Shown piece by piece: positions 27,111-36,264 of a DNA stretch of 64,000 bases. The stretch is from the NCBI RefSeq assembly GCF_018982965.1, contig NZ_JACBYP010000014.1, forward strand, positions 1 to 64,000. The letters run 5' to 3'. Position numbers and translations under genes: made by a program. Position 1 is the stretch's first letter; each line of letters opens with the position of its first letter. The DNA is from Streptomyces mayonensis. Lineage in GTDB: Bacteria; Actinomycetota; Actinomycetes; Streptomycetales; Streptomycetaceae. The notes under the pieces are model-generated. The model made no database searches and had not been told where the DNA came from. It saw nothing but the letters and a program-made list of their open reading frames with translations.

Positions 27111-27446
27111 TCAGCCCCGGCGCCACCTGCGGCTCCTGCTGAAGAACCATCCGGCGGGCGGCTCGTCCGAGCGCCACGGCTGCGGCTCCGGCCGCTCGCG
27201 GCTCCACCGGGCGGCGAGCATCCGGGCGCGGGCCGACGGCTCGGAGGTTCCCGCCCCGCGCACGAACTCCTCGTCCAGCACGAGGTCGTCCCAGGGGGTG
27301 TCCGGGGACGCGTCCCGAGTGACGCCGCGTGTGGCGCCCCCTGCGGCATCCCCGGGCGTGCCCCCGACCCGGGGCGAGTCGAAGGCTTCCCCGGTACGGT
27401 CCTCCGGCTGTTCACGCCCGTCCTGTCGAGGTGTGCGGCCCGCCAT
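27111..27446 (-). CDS. Small hypothetical protein, Arg/Trp-rich C-terminus
   Basis: A 111-residue hydrophilic protein. The start at ATG 27446 is supported by GGGAGGA five to six bases upstream. The central part DTPWDDLVLDEEFVRGA is acidic. The C-terminus (RWSRERPEPQPW, WFFSRSRRWRRG) is basic and aromatic, with several Trp. I know similar short proteins beside serS in Streptomyces but no function. It is probably cytosolic and could bind nucleic acid or membrane, which is speculation. Confidence 0.65.
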   Translation of the reverse strand: MAGRTPRQDGREQPEDRTGEAFDSPRVGGTPGDAAGGATRGVTRDASPDTPWDDLVLDEEFVRGAGTSEPSARARMLAARWSRERPEPQPWRSDEPPAGWFFSRSRRWRRG

Positions 27447-27845
27447 CAGTTCCTCCCAGCCTCGCGTCCTCGTGCTTTCCGTACGTCTGTCTGCTCTCGG
27501 AGCGCCGTTCGCCATGCGTCCGTTCGCCGTGCGTCCGGTCTCTCCGACGACCTTCCTCCGTATACCCGGCCTCCGAACGTCGCCTCGGGCCTCTCACGAC
27601 CGGGTCCGTGGAGTGCGAGGCCTGTGTGGGTGGGTTCCGAGCGCGGGGCGGCCGGTGGGCAGGGCGCGCCCGAGTCTGTGGCGCCCGTCCGCGGTGAGCC
27701 CGCGTGGCGGGGCCTGCCTGGCGTGGATCCGTGCGCCCGACGCCCGTGCGTGTGGGCCACTGTGCCGGTGTGCCGGAGCCCGGGTGAAGGCCCCGTCAGT
27801 ACCGGGGCCTGCTCCCTCCTGCCCGGCGGGCACCACCGGGGTCGC
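27447..27845. other. 399-base spacer without a gene
   Basis: It lies between the small hypothetical gene and the ABC operon, both on the minus strand. The open frames look like shadows rather than genes. Its only clear element is the ABC-operon terminator at 27788-27810. Confidence 0.5.
27788..27810 (-). terminator. Hairpin terminator of the ABC-2 operon
   Basis: AGGCCCCG pairs perfectly with CGGGGCCT around a 7-base loop, 36 bases beyond the last stop codon of the minus-strand operon. TTCAC follows on that strand. Confidence 0.7.
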
Positions 27846-28565
27846 TCACTCCTCCCCGGCCAGCGTCAGCGACCGCAGTTTCTGGCCGGCGTACCAGGTC
27901 GCCAGCACGGTCACCCCGGCGAGCAGCACCGTCGCGGTCGGCAGGCCGACGTCGGAGGTGACCAGGTTGCCGTCGGCGACCTTCTCGGCCACCGCGAGCG
28001 ACCACTGCTGGACGCTCAGCGTGCGGGCGCCCGGCACCAGGGAGCCGAACAGGGCCTCCCAGACCAGCGCGTAGACGAGCCCGAAGACCACCGCGTGCCG
28101 GGAGACGGTGCCCAGCAGCAGGAACAGCGCGGCGTAGGCGATGGAGGCGACCAGCGCGGCGATCGTGTAGGCGATGGCAACCTGCTGGCCGTTGCCGTTG
28201 AGGACCAGACCGGCCAGCAGCGTGGGCACGGCGGAGAAGACCATCGTCACGGCTATGGCGACGATCAGCTTCGTGAAGATGATCGTCGGCCGCTTGATCG
28301 GCTTGGACAGCAGGTACACCACCGAGCCGTCGTCGATCTCGGGGCCGATGGCACCGGTGCCGGCGATGACGCCGATGATCGGCACCATGGTGGCGAGGGC
28401 GAACCCGCCCAGCACGTCCGCGGTGGTCTGGTCGTCGGCTCCGGCGAGCCCGCGCACCGCCACAGCGATGACGAGCAGCAGCAGGGGCAGCGCGCCCAGA
28501 ATGAGGGCCCGGCGGCGGCCGAGCAGAGCCCGGTAGGTGAGCCGGGCGACTGTGGGGTCGTACAT
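27846..28565 (-). CDS. ABC-2 type transporter permease
   Basis: A 239-residue membrane protein with about six helices. It opens with MYDPTVARLTYRALLGRRRAL and has IDDGSVVYLLSKPIKRPTIIFTKLIV, the typical ABC-2 segment between helices two and three. The start at ATG 28565 follows AGGAGG seven bases upstream, and the gene begins 11 bases after the ATPase stop. It should pair with the ATPase at 28577-29488. The substrate is unknown. Confidence 0.88.
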   Translation of the reverse strand: MYDPTVARLTYRALLGRRRALILGALPLLLLVIAVAVRGLAGADDQTTADVLGGFALATMVPIIGVIAGTGAIGPEIDDGSVVYLLSKPIKRPTIIFTKLIVAIAVTMVFSAVPTLLAGLVLNGNGQQVAIAYTIAALVASIAYAALFLLLGTVSRHAVVFGLVYALVWEALFGSLVPGARTLSVQQWSLAVAEKVADGNLVTSDVGLPTATVLLAGVTVLATWYAGQKLRSLTLAGEE

Positions 28566-28576
28566 TCTTCGGCCTC

Positions 28577-29488
28577 CTACGCCGCGACGAGATACGAGAA
28601 GACGGACTCGAGGGACTCGTCGGACGGCGAGACCGTGAGCAGCCGGATGCCGTGGTCGCGGGCGACCTTCGGCAGCAGGGCCGTGAACCGGCCGAAGTCG
28701 ACGGCCTGGATGCGCAGGGCGCCCTCGGCGAGGTCGACCTCGATGCCGGACGTCGACGGGTCGGCGATCAGCGCCGCGGCGAGGGCCCGGTCGTCGCTGG
28801 AGCGCACCAGGTAGCGGTGCGGCCGGTCGGTCATCAGACGGCGGATCTTGCGGAAGTCGCCGCTGGCCGCGTGGCGTCCGGCGACGATGACCTCGATGTG
28901 CCAGGCGAGCTGCTCGACCTCTTCGAGGATGTGCGAGGAGAACAGCACCGTGCGGCCCTCGTCTCCCATGCGCCGCAGCAGGTCCATCAGCTGCATGCGC
29001 TGGCGCGGGTCCATGCCGTTGAACGGCTCGTCGAGCAGCAGCAGCGAAGGCTGGTGGACGAGGGCGGAGGCCATCTTCACGCGCTGGCGCATGCCCTTGG
29101 AGTACGTGGCGATCTTCCGGTCCTGCGCGTGGGCCATCTCGACCGTGGCGAGCGCCTCGTCGGCGGCCCTGGCGCCCAGGCCGTGCAGTTCGGCGTTGGC
29201 CAGGACGAACTCGCGGCCGGTGAGGAAGTCGTACATCGCCTCGCGTTCGGGGACGATGCCGATGTGCCGGTAGATGGACTCGTTGCGCCAGACCGGTTGT
29301 CCGTCGAGGGTGACGCTGCCGGTGGAGGGGGCGAGGAAGCCGCCCATCATGTTGATCAGGGTGGACTTGCCCGCGCCGTTCGGGCCGAGCAGGCCGGTGA
29401 CGCCGGGACCGATCGTCATGGTGATGTCGTTGACGGCGACCACGTTGCCGAACCAGCGGGAGACGTGGTCGATGTTCAGCGTGGTCAC
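28577..29488 (-). CDS. ABC-2 transporter ATP-binding protein
   Basis: A 303-residue ATPase with Walker A GPNGAGKSTL, signature YSKGMRQRVKMASAL, Walker B LLLLDEPFNGMD and the C-terminal extension of about 80 residues common to ABC-2 ATPases. GTG 29488 overlaps the preceding permease stop by 4 bases. It is the third gene of a four-gene operon of the form ATPase-permease-ATPase-permease. Confidence 0.92.
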   Translation of the reverse strand: MTTLNIDHVSRWFGNVVAVNDITMTIGPGVTGLLGPNGAGKSTLINMMGGFLAPSTGSVTLDGQPVWRNESIYRHIGIVPEREAMYDFLTGREFVLANAELHGLGARAADEALATVEMAHAQDRKIATYSKGMRQRVKMASALVHQPSLLLLDEPFNGMDPRQRMQLMDLLRRMGDEGRTVLFSSHILEEVEQLAWHIEVIVAGRHAASGDFRKIRRLMTDRPHRYLVRSSDDRALAAALIADPSTSGIEVDLAEGALRIQAVDFGRFTALLPKVARDHGIRLLTVSPSDESLESVFSYLVAA

Positions 29489-30393
29489 AGTCCCACCTTC
29501 TTGTAGCGGCGCATCAGCAGGCCGTAGGCGCCGGCGATCAGGCCGAGGGTGACGAGGACGTAGACCGCGCCCTCCCCGTTGCCCGGGCCCACCCCGCCGG
29601 GGAAGGCGGAGGTGGCGCCCAGGAAGGCCGACGACACTCCGTCGATGAGGGTGATCGGCGAGAACAGGCCGATCCAGGCGACGGATCCGGAGCCGGCCTG
29701 GACGTCCGCGATGGCCTGGAGCGTGGAGACCGCGCCGTAGCTGATGGTCAGCACGGCGATGACGGCCGCGATGCCGAAGCCGCGGCGCGGGGTGACCGAC
29801 GCGATGACGAGGCCGAGGCCGGCGAAGAGCAGCGAGAGCAGTGCCACGGAGACGAGTCCCTGTGCGAACCCCTTGGTCTGGTCCGCGAAGTCGAGCTTGG
29901 CGAGCAGCGCGCCCACGTAGAGCACCAGGAGCGGGGCGGCGGTGAGGATGAAGAGGGCCGAGGCCAGCGACGCGTACTTGGCGCGGACGTAGTCGGCGGT
30001 CTCGATCGGCCGTGAGAAGTACAGCGGCACGGTCTTGAAACGCAGGTCGCGCGAGACGGACTGGGGCGCCTGGGCGGCGATGTAGAGGCTGATGACGGCC
30101 TGCATGACGATCGCATAGCGCGTGTAGTCCAGGGGCAGGTCGTTGGCCTTGGTGGCGACGGCGACCGCGACGATGATGGCCGCCGGCAGGCACATCACCA
30201 CGAACAGCAGCATCGGCAGCACCTTGGACTTGGCCGAGCGGCCCAGGCCGTAGGCTCCGCGCAGGGACTGCGAGTACAGCGAGCGGCGGGCGTAGGCGCG
30301 GCCGAGGCGGGGGCCGTCGTAGTTGCGGTAGCCGATGTTGTGGATGCGGGTCTGGTCGCCCGGGACCGTGGCTGTGGGCTGTTCAGCTGCCAT
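29485..30393 (-). CDS. ABC-2 type transporter permease
   Basis: A 302-residue membrane protein with a polar N-terminus (IHNIGYRNYDGPRLGRAYARRSLYSQSL split over about residues 17-44) and six predicted helices. The sequence SVSRDLRFKTVPLYFSRPI marks the ABC-2 coupling region. ATG 30393 has GGAAGGAGG upstream and overlaps the end of the upstream ATPase by 11 bases. Confidence 0.88.
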   Translation of the reverse strand: MAAEQPTATVPGDQTRIHNIGYRNYDGPRLGRAYARRSLYSQSLRGAYGLGRSAKSKVLPMLLFVVMCLPAAIIVAVAVATKANDLPLDYTRYAIVMQAVISLYIAAQAPQSVSRDLRFKTVPLYFSRPIETADYVRAKYASLASALFILTAAPLLVLYVGALLAKLDFADQTKGFAQGLVSVALLSLLFAGLGLVIASVTPRRGFGIAAVIAVLTISYGAVSTLQAIADVQAGSGSVAWIGLFSPITLIDGVSSAFLGATSAFPGGVGPGNGEGAVYVLVTLGLIAGAYGLLMRRYKKVGL

Positions 30394-31351
30394 GGCCGAC
30401 CGCCTCCTTCCGTTCTGCGTCGCTGTTCGTGAAGACCTCCGAGATGTGGTGCCGGCGCTGCTCCATGCGGACGAGGCCGAGGCCGAGGCCGGCTATCACG
30501 TCGCGGACCAGGTCGTAGGTCTCCTCGCCCGTCGCGGTGAGCAGCAGAACGTGCCCGGCGCCGGGCAGGCCGCTGCCGTCCTGGACGGCCACCCCGCGCG
30601 CGTCGAGCGCCTCGCGCACCGCGCGGGTGCCGTCCGGGTGTTCGTCGGTGTCGGTGACCTCGATCGCGAGAGTGGTCGTGGTCTGGGTGAAGTCCGTGGT
30701 GGAGCTGGAGCGCAGCAGCTTCCCGCCGTCGACGACCACGACGTGGTCGCAGGTGCGTTCCAGCTCGCCCAGCAGGTGGGAGGTGACCAGGACGGAGATG
30801 CCGAAGTCGGTGTGGATGCGGCGGATGAGGCCGAGCATCTCGTCGCGGCCGACGGGGTCGAGGCCGTTGGTCGGCTCGTCGAGAAAGACCAGCTGGGGGT
30901 CGTGGACCAGGGCCTGCGCGAGCTTCACGCGCTGCTTCATGCCGGTCGAGTAGCCCCCGATGGGCCGGTAGCGCTCCTCGTAGAGGCCGACGTGGCGCAG
31001 GGTGTCGGCCGTGCGCTCCCGGGCCGCGGTGGGCGGCAGGCCGGACATGCGTGCCATGTGGACGACGAACTCGGTGGCCGAGACGTCGGGTGGCAGGCAG
31101 TCGTGTTCCGGCATGTAGCCGACCCGCTCGCGGATGTCGGCGCCCTTGGTGGCGACATCGAGTCCGAGCACTTCGGCCCGGCCCTCGGTGGCGGGAGACA
31201 GACCCAGCAGGATCTTGATCAGAGTGGACTTGCCGGCGCCATTGGCGCCGACGAGTCCGGTCACACCGGGTCCGATGTCCACGGAGAGCCGGTCGAGCGC
31301 GGTCACCCGGGGGAACCGCTTGCTCAGGCTTTCGGTCGCGATCACAGTCAC
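30383..31351 (-). CDS. ABC-2 transporter ATP-binding protein, first gene of the operon
   Basis: A 322-residue ATPase with Walker A GANGAGKSTL, signature YSTGMKQRVKLAQAL and Walker B LVFLDEPTNGLD. The frame is open further upstream, but the domain starts at VIATESLSKRFPRV. GTG codons occur at 31357, 31351 and 31345. TACTGT lies seven bases before GTG 31351 with no ribosome binding site, so a leaderless start there is preferred with moderate confidence. Confidence 0.88.
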   Translation of the reverse strand: MTVIATESLSKRFPRVTALDRLSVDIGPGVTGLVGANGAGKSTLIKILLGLSPATEGRAEVLGLDVATKGADIRERVGYMPEHDCLPPDVSATEFVVHMARMSGLPPTAARERTADTLRHVGLYEERYRPIGGYSTGMKQRVKLAQALVHDPQLVFLDEPTNGLDPVGRDEMLGLIRRIHTDFGISVLVTSHLLGELERTCDHVVVVDGGKLLRSSSTTDFTQTTTTLAIEVTDTDEHPDGTRAVREALDARGVAVQDGSGLPGAGHVLLLTATGEETYDLVRDVIAGLGLGLVRMEQRRHHISEVFTNSDAERKEAVGHGS

Positions 31352-31750
31352 ATCCACGACAGTAGTGACGAGCGCCACTGCGGTCGTCAGACCGCAGAGC
31401 CGTCTTCGGGTCAGTCTCGAGTAGTACGGGCCCGTAGGGGATGCCGTACCTGAGAGCCACGGAAGGGCCCGCGGTACCGGGCTCCCGGCACTGTTGACGT
31501 CAGGTCTAACGGCTGGAAGATTCAGCCGCATCACGTTACGGGCGAGTAGCGCGGCCTTCCCCCCACCGCGACGGGACGGTGGGAGGCCGGCACTCGCCGC
31601 AGCGCGACGGTGGACGAGGGGGTGTCACGGCCTCGGCGGCCGGACCCTGCACGAAGAAGCGGGACCCCCGAGGGGCACGCGGCGCCACACGTGGAGTGCC
31701 TCGCTGCCGGACGACGACCTGCCGCGCACGCGGCGCTGGGCGGAGGAGAC
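31352..31750. other. 399-base divergent promoter region
   Basis: It lies between the ABC operon (minus) and the hydrolase-SDR gene (plus). No gene is supported. A bulged hairpin near 31551-31594 pairs GGCCT...CCCACCG with CGGTGGGAGGCC and may attenuate transcription toward the fusion gene. Confidence 0.5.
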
Positions 31751-33508
31751 ATGACGGTGCTGGACGGGGCGCGCGAGCGCCGGGTGCGCACGGGCGGGGT
31801 CGACCTGTGCGTAGTCGAGCTGGGCGACCCGCGGCATCCCACCGTCGTCCTCGTGCACGGCTATCCGGACAGCAAGGAGGTCTGGTCCGAAGTCGCCGCC
31901 CGTCTCGCCAAGCGCTTCCACGTCGTCCTCTACGACGTGCGGGGCCACGGCCGTTCCACCGCGCCCAGCCCACTGCGCGGCGGTTTCACCCTGAAGAAGC
32001 TGACCGACGACTTCCTCTCCGTCGTGGACGCGGTCAGTCCCGGCAGGCCCGTGCACCTGGTCGGCCACGACTGGGGCTCGGTGCAGTCGTGGGAGTTCGT
32101 CACGGTCGGGCGCACCGAGGGCCGCATCGCCTCCTTCACCTCCGTGTCCGGCCCCTCCCTCGACCACTTCGGGCACTGGATCAACAAGCGCCTCAAGCGC
32201 CCCACTCCGCGCCGGGTCGGACAGCTCCTCGGCCAGGGCGCCAAGTCCTGGTACGTCTACCTGCTGCACACCCCCGTACTCCCCGAGCTGGCCTGGCGCG
32301 GCCCGCTCGGCAAGCGCTGGCCGCGCGTCCTGGAACGCGTCGAGCAGGTTCCCCGCGGCGACTACCCGACCGCGTCCCTGCCGACGGACGCCGCGCACGG
32401 GGCGTGGCTGTACCGGGACAACGTGCGGGCCCGGCTGCGCCACCCGCGCGAGGACGCCTACGCGCACGCCCCCGTGCAGCTCATCACGCCCCTCGGCGAC
32501 GCGTTCCTGTCCGAGCGGCTCTACGACGGGCTCGAGTCGTGGGCGCCGCGGCTGACCCGGCGCACACTGCCGGCCGGGCACTGGGTGCCCCGCACCCGGC
32601 CGGACCGGCTGGCCGGGTGGATCACGGAGTTCGTCACCGCTGTGGAGGACGGCCGGCCCGGGATGGGCGGCAGCGGGAAGTACGCCGACCGCTTCGGCGG
32701 ACAGCTGGTCCTGGTCACCGGGGCGGGCAACGGCATCGGCCGGGCCACGGCACTCGCGTTCGCCGAGGCGGGCGCGCGCGTGGTGGCCGTCGACCGGGAC
32801 GCCGAGGCCGCCGCCCGCACCGCGGAGCTGTCCCGGCTGATCGGCGCGCCGGCGGCCTGGGCGGAGACCGTCGACGTCTCCGACGAGCCGGCCATGGAGA
32901 AGCTGGCGGCCCGGGTAGCCGCCGAGTACGGCGTGGTCGACGTGCTCGTGAACAACGCGGGCATCGGTCTGTCGGGCTCCTTCTTCGACACCACCCCGGA
33001 GGACTGGAGGAAGGTCCTCGACGTCAATCTGTGGGGCGTGATTCACGGCTGCCGCCTCTTCGGCAGGCAGATGGCGGAGCGCGGGCAGGGCGGCCACATC
33101 GTCAACACGGCGTCCGCGGCGGCCTTCCAGCCCTCCCGGGCACTGGCCGCCTACGGCACGTCCAAGGCGGCCGTGCTGATGCTCAGCGAGTCCCTGCGCG
33201 CCGAACTGGCCGGGCAGGACATCGGGGTGACGGCGGTGTGTCCGGGGTTCGTCAACACGAACATCACCTCGGCCGCGCACTTCGCAGGCGTCGACGCCCA
33301 GGAGGAGAAGCGACTGCGGGGCCGCGCCGCGCGGCTGTACGGGATGCGCAACTACCCCCCGGAGCGGGTGGCCGACGCGGTCCTGGAAGCCGTCGTGCAG
33401 AACAAGGCGGTGGCCCCGGTGACACCGGAGGCGCGCGGGGCACGCCTCATGTCCCGTTTCGCTCCCGGGGTGCTGAGGCGACTCGCGCGGGTGAAGCCGC
33501 CGCTCTAG
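31751..33508 (+). CDS. Alpha/beta-hydrolase and short-chain dehydrogenase fusion protein
   Basis: A 585-residue two-domain protein. Residues about 1-300 form an alpha/beta-hydrolase (oxyanion VLVHGYPDSKEVW, nucleophile region VGHDWGSVQSW with Asp rather than Ser, late His in LPAGHWVP), like epoxide hydrolases and haloalkane dehalogenases. Residues about 315-570 are an SDR (TGAGNGIGRA, NNAGIG, Tyr-Lys in AAYGTSKAA). ATG 31751 follows GGAGGAG. Known Streptomyces proteins share this order. The substrate is unknown, though hydrolysis and alcohol oxidation could be sequential. Confidence 0.9.
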   Translation: MTVLDGARERRVRTGGVDLCVVELGDPRHPTVVLVHGYPDSKEVWSEVAARLAKRFHVVLYDVRGHGRSTAPSPLRGGFTLKKLTDDFLSVVDAVSPGRPVHLVGHDWGSVQSWEFVTVGRTEGRIASFTSVSGPSLDHFGHWINKRLKRPTPRRVGQLLGQGAKSWYVYLLHTPVLPELAWRGPLGKRWPRVLERVEQVPRGDYPTASLPTDAAHGAWLYRDNVRARLRHPREDAYAHAPVQLITPLGDAFLSERLYDGLESWAPRLTRRTLPAGHWVPRTRPDRLAGWITEFVTAVEDGRPGMGGSGKYADRFGGQLVLVTGAGNGIGRATALAFAEAGARVVAVDRDAEAAARTAELSRLIGAPAAWAETVDVSDEPAMEKLAARVAAEYGVVDVLVNNAGIGLSGSFFDTTPEDWRKVLDVNLWGVIHGCRLFGRQMAERGQGGHIVNTASAAAFQPSRALAAYGTSKAAVLMLSESLRAELAGQDIGVTAVCPGFVNTNITSAAHFAGVDAQEEKRLRGRAARLYGMRNYPPERVADAVLEAVVQNKAVAPVTPEARGARLMSRFAPGVLRRLARVKPPL

Positions 33509-33562
33509 TTTCCACAGATACGGCCAACCTGCCTGTGGATAACTCGACTTGACTGTGGATCA
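33509..33562. other. DnaA-box-like group upstream of the RNA phosphotransferase gene
   Basis: Within 54 bases there are TTTCCACAG (33509-33517), TGTGGATAA (33534-33542, a perfect reverse DnaA box) and TGTGGATCA (33554-33562, one mismatch). The group fills the short spacer before the Tpt1-type gene. Confidence 0.5.
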
Positions 33563-33618
33563 AACCTCCGCGGCAAAATCGATCGCGTGACGCGTGTCTC
33601 TCTCGGCAGGCTGGCCCC

Positions 33619-34230
33619 ATGCAACCAGAACACGTGCATGTCACGGACACCTCCGCCGTCACCTCCGCCGCCCTGGACAACGAACGCACCGTGAAGGTGT
33701 CCAGGTATCTGGCGAAGCATCTGCGCCACCGGCCGGAGCTCATCGGCCTCGCTCCGGACGCGGCCGGCTGGGTGGCGATCGACGCCCTCATCGCCGCAGC
33801 GGCCGCACACGGCTTCCGCTTCACCCGCGAGGACCTCGATCACGTGGTCGCCACCAACGACAAACAGCGCTTCGCGATCGAGGGCGGCCGGATCCGCGCG
33901 AGCCAGGGCCACAGCATCGACGTGGACCTCGCGCTGCCCGCGGCCGCCCCGCCGCGGTACCTGTACCACGGGACGGTCGCCCGGTGTCTGGACGCGATCC
34001 GGGCCGAGGGGCTGCGGCCGATGAAGCGGCACGACGTGCACCTCTCGCCCGACCGTGGGACCGCGGCCCGGGTCGGCTCGCGCCGCGGCCGGCCGGTCGT
34101 ACTGCCGGTGGACGCAGCCGCCATGCACCGGGACGGTCACGTCCTCCGCGTCAGCGCGAACGGAGTCTGGCTGACGGCGACCGTGCCACCGCGCTATCTC
34201 CGCTTTCCCTCCGGCACCGGCCCCGCATGA
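33619..34230 (+). CDS. kptA: RNA 2'-phosphotransferase (Tpt1/KptA family)
   Basis: This 203-residue enzyme of the Tpt1 family transfers an RNA 2'-phosphate to NAD+, giving ADP-ribose 1'',2''-cyclic phosphate. The conserved elements are VSRYLAKHLRHRPE (Arg), ASQGHSIDV (His), YLYHGTV and MKRHDVHLS (Arg-His). In eukaryotes it finishes tRNA splicing. Bacteria such as this lack that pathway, so its native role is unclear. ATG 33619 was used, but internal GTG 33634 is possible because the first 25 residues are not part of the fold. Confidence 0.88.
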   Translation: MQPEHVHVTDTSAVTSAALDNERTVKVSRYLAKHLRHRPELIGLAPDAAGWVAIDALIAAAAAHGFRFTREDLDHVVATNDKQRFAIEGGRIRASQGHSIDVDLALPAAAPPRYLYHGTVARCLDAIRAEGLRPMKRHDVHLSPDRGTAARVGSRRGRPVVLPVDAAAMHRDGHVLRVSANGVWLTATVPPRYLRFPSGTGPA

Positions 34231-34311
34231 TCGGTGCCGCTCACGCAGCGTCGGGACGGACGTTTCGTCACTCGGGCATCGAGTGCCTTCGCAGGTGAGG
34301 ACAGCTACGGC

Positions 34312-34327
34312 CGTTTCACGTGAAACC
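34312..34327. other. parS: parS site, perfect core, intergenic
   Basis: GTTTCACGTGAAAC at 34313-34326 is a perfect 14-mer with C flanks. It lies between the phosphotransferase gene and the LLM gene. Confidence 0.88.
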
Positions 34328-34355
34328 ACGGCCGTCGCCGCATAGGCTCCCAGAC

Positions 34356-35260
34356 ATGAGTCTGCGTCTGAGCACCGTGATCCTCCCGTACCGCCGCTGG
34401 CACGAAGGCGGCCGTACGTCCTGGACACGCGCCGAGCAGCTCGGTTTCCACACGGCCTACACCTACGACCACCTGTCCTGGCGCAGTTTCCGCGACGGCC
34501 CGTGGTTCGGTGCCGTGCCGACACTCACCGCCGCGGCAACCGTCACCGAGCGGATGCGCCTGGGCACCCTGGTGACCTCCCCCAACTTCCGGCACCCCGT
34601 GACGCTCGCCAAGGAACTCATCTCCCTCGACGACATCTCCGGCGGCCGCGTGACCCTCGGTATAGGAGCGGGCGGCACCGGCTTCGACGCCACTGCGCTG
34701 GGCCAGGAGCCCTGGACGCCGCGTGAGCGTGCCGACCGGTTCGAGGAGTTCCTGCCCCTGCTCGACCGTCTCCTGACGGAGGACGCCGTCTCCTACGAGG
34801 GCGACTTCTACTCGGCGCACGAGGCGCGCAACATCCCGGGCTGCGTGCAGCGGCCCCGGCTGCCGTTCGCGGTGGCCGCGACCGGCCCGCGCGGGCTGGG
34901 ACTCGCCGCACGGTACGGACAGGCATGGGTGACCACCGGCGACCCGAAGCTGTACGAGAGCGGCACCCCTGAGCAGTCGGACCGGGCGCTGCGGACCAGG
35001 GCGGCCGACTGGCCGACGCCTGCGCGGCCATCGGCCGCGACGTGCGCGAACTGGACAAGGTCCTGCTCACCGGCTTCACACCCGACCGCAGCCGCCCGCT
35101 GGAGTCCGTGGACGCGTTCGTGGACTTCGCCGGCCGCCACCGCGATCTGGGCTTCACGGAACTGGTCGTGCACTGGCCCATCGCCGACTCGGACTTCACC
35201 GCGGACGAGAAGATTTTCGAGCGGATCGCCATGGAGGCTCCCGCCCAGCTGAACGGATGA
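34356..35260 (+). pseudogene. LLM-class flavin-dependent oxidoreductase, interrupted by a -1 frameshift
   Basis: ATG 34356 (MSLRLSTVILPYRRW) begins a typical F420/FMN luciferase-like TIM barrel with TLGIGAGGTGFDATAL. After RALRTRA the frame changes near 35001-35012. The frame-plus-one continuation ADACAAIGRDVRELDKVLLTGF carries on the protein to a natural end QLNG at 35260. The span is 905 bases, and adding one base gives 302 codons, so one nucleotide (probably a C in GCCCGACTG) is missing. It is either a real pseudogene or a sequencing error, since the rest is intact. Confidence 0.85.
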
Positions 35261-35375
35261 GGGACGGCCGCGACGCGGGAGCCGGTAACGGAATGAAGAC
35301 CGGAACGGAGAGCCGTAGCTCACAGATGTGCGGACCAGTGCACGGTCGTGCACGCATATGCGTGACAATGACCGA

Positions 35376-36245
35376 GTGACCTCAGCGACCCGACAGCCCG
35401 AGCCCTCGGCCGCCGCCACCCGCCCGCGCCTCATCGCCACCGACCTCGACGGCACCCTGCTGCGCGACGACAAGTCGGTCTCCCCGCGCACGGTCGCCGC
35501 ACTGGCCGCCGCGGAGGAGGCGGGCATCGAGGTCTTCTTCGTCACGGGCCGCCCCGCTCGCTGGATGGACGTCGTCAGCGCCCACGTCCATGGGCACGGC
35601 CTCGCCATCTGCGGCAACGGCGCCGCCGTCGTCGACCTGCACGGCGGCCCGGACGCGCACCGCTTCGTGAAGGTCCGTGAACTGCCCCGGGAGAACGCAC
35701 TGGACGCCGTACGGCTGCTGCGCGAGGCAGCTCCCGGCACGGTGTACGCGGTCGAGCAGACCTACGGCTTCCACCAGGAGCCCGCCTATCCGAAGATGCA
35801 CCTGGAGGTCCCCGACGACCTTCTGCCCGCCGAGGAGATCCTGGCGCCGGACGGCCGGGCGGCCACCGAGCCGGTCCTCAAGATCCTTGCCTTCCACCCC
35901 GAGATGGACCCCGACGGCTTCCTGACGCTGGCCCGCCTCGCCGTCGGCGACCGCGCCAACGTCACCCGCTCCAGTCCCAGCGCCCTGCTGGAGATCAGCG
36001 GCCCGGGCGTCTCCAAGGCCAGTACCCTCGCCCTCTGCTGCGCCGAACGCGGTATCTCCCACGACGAGGTCGTCGCCTTCGGCGACATGCCGAACGACGT
36101 GGAGATGCTCACCTGGGCGGGCCGGTCGTACGCGATGGGCAACGCGCACCCCGACGTGGTCGCCGCCGCTTCCGGCCAGACGGTCGCCAACAACGACGAC
36201 GGGGTCGCGGTCGTGATCGAGCAGGTGCTGGCGGAGCTTCCCTGA
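35376..36245 (+). CDS. HAD-superfamily Cof-type phosphatase
   Basis: A 289-residue HAD hydrolase with motif [13 protein letters not shown], motif II FFVTGRP, Lys in VSKASTLAL and motif [12 protein letters not shown]. It is a paralogue of the enzyme after serS. GTG 35376 is preferred because GACAAT lies just upstream like a -10 element of a leaderless transcript. ATG 35358 in the same frame is the alternative. It converges with the M23 peptidase gene, with 19 bases between the stops. Confidence 0.88.
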   Translation: MTSATRQPEPSAAATRPRLIATDLDGTLLRDDKSVSPRTVAALAAAEEAGIEVFFVTGRPARWMDVVSAHVHGHGLAICGNGAAVVDLHGGPDAHRFVKVRELPRENALDAVRLLREAAPGTVYAVEQTYGFHQEPAYPKMHLEVPDDLLPAEEILAPDGRAATEPVLKILAFHPEMDPDGFLTLARLAVGDRANVTRSSPSALLEISGPGVSKASTLALCCAERGISHDEVVAFGDMPNDVEMLTWAGRSYAMGNAHPDVVAAASGQTVANNDDGVAVVIEQVLAELP

Positions 36246-36264
36246 GCCCGGTCGCGCAGAAGCG

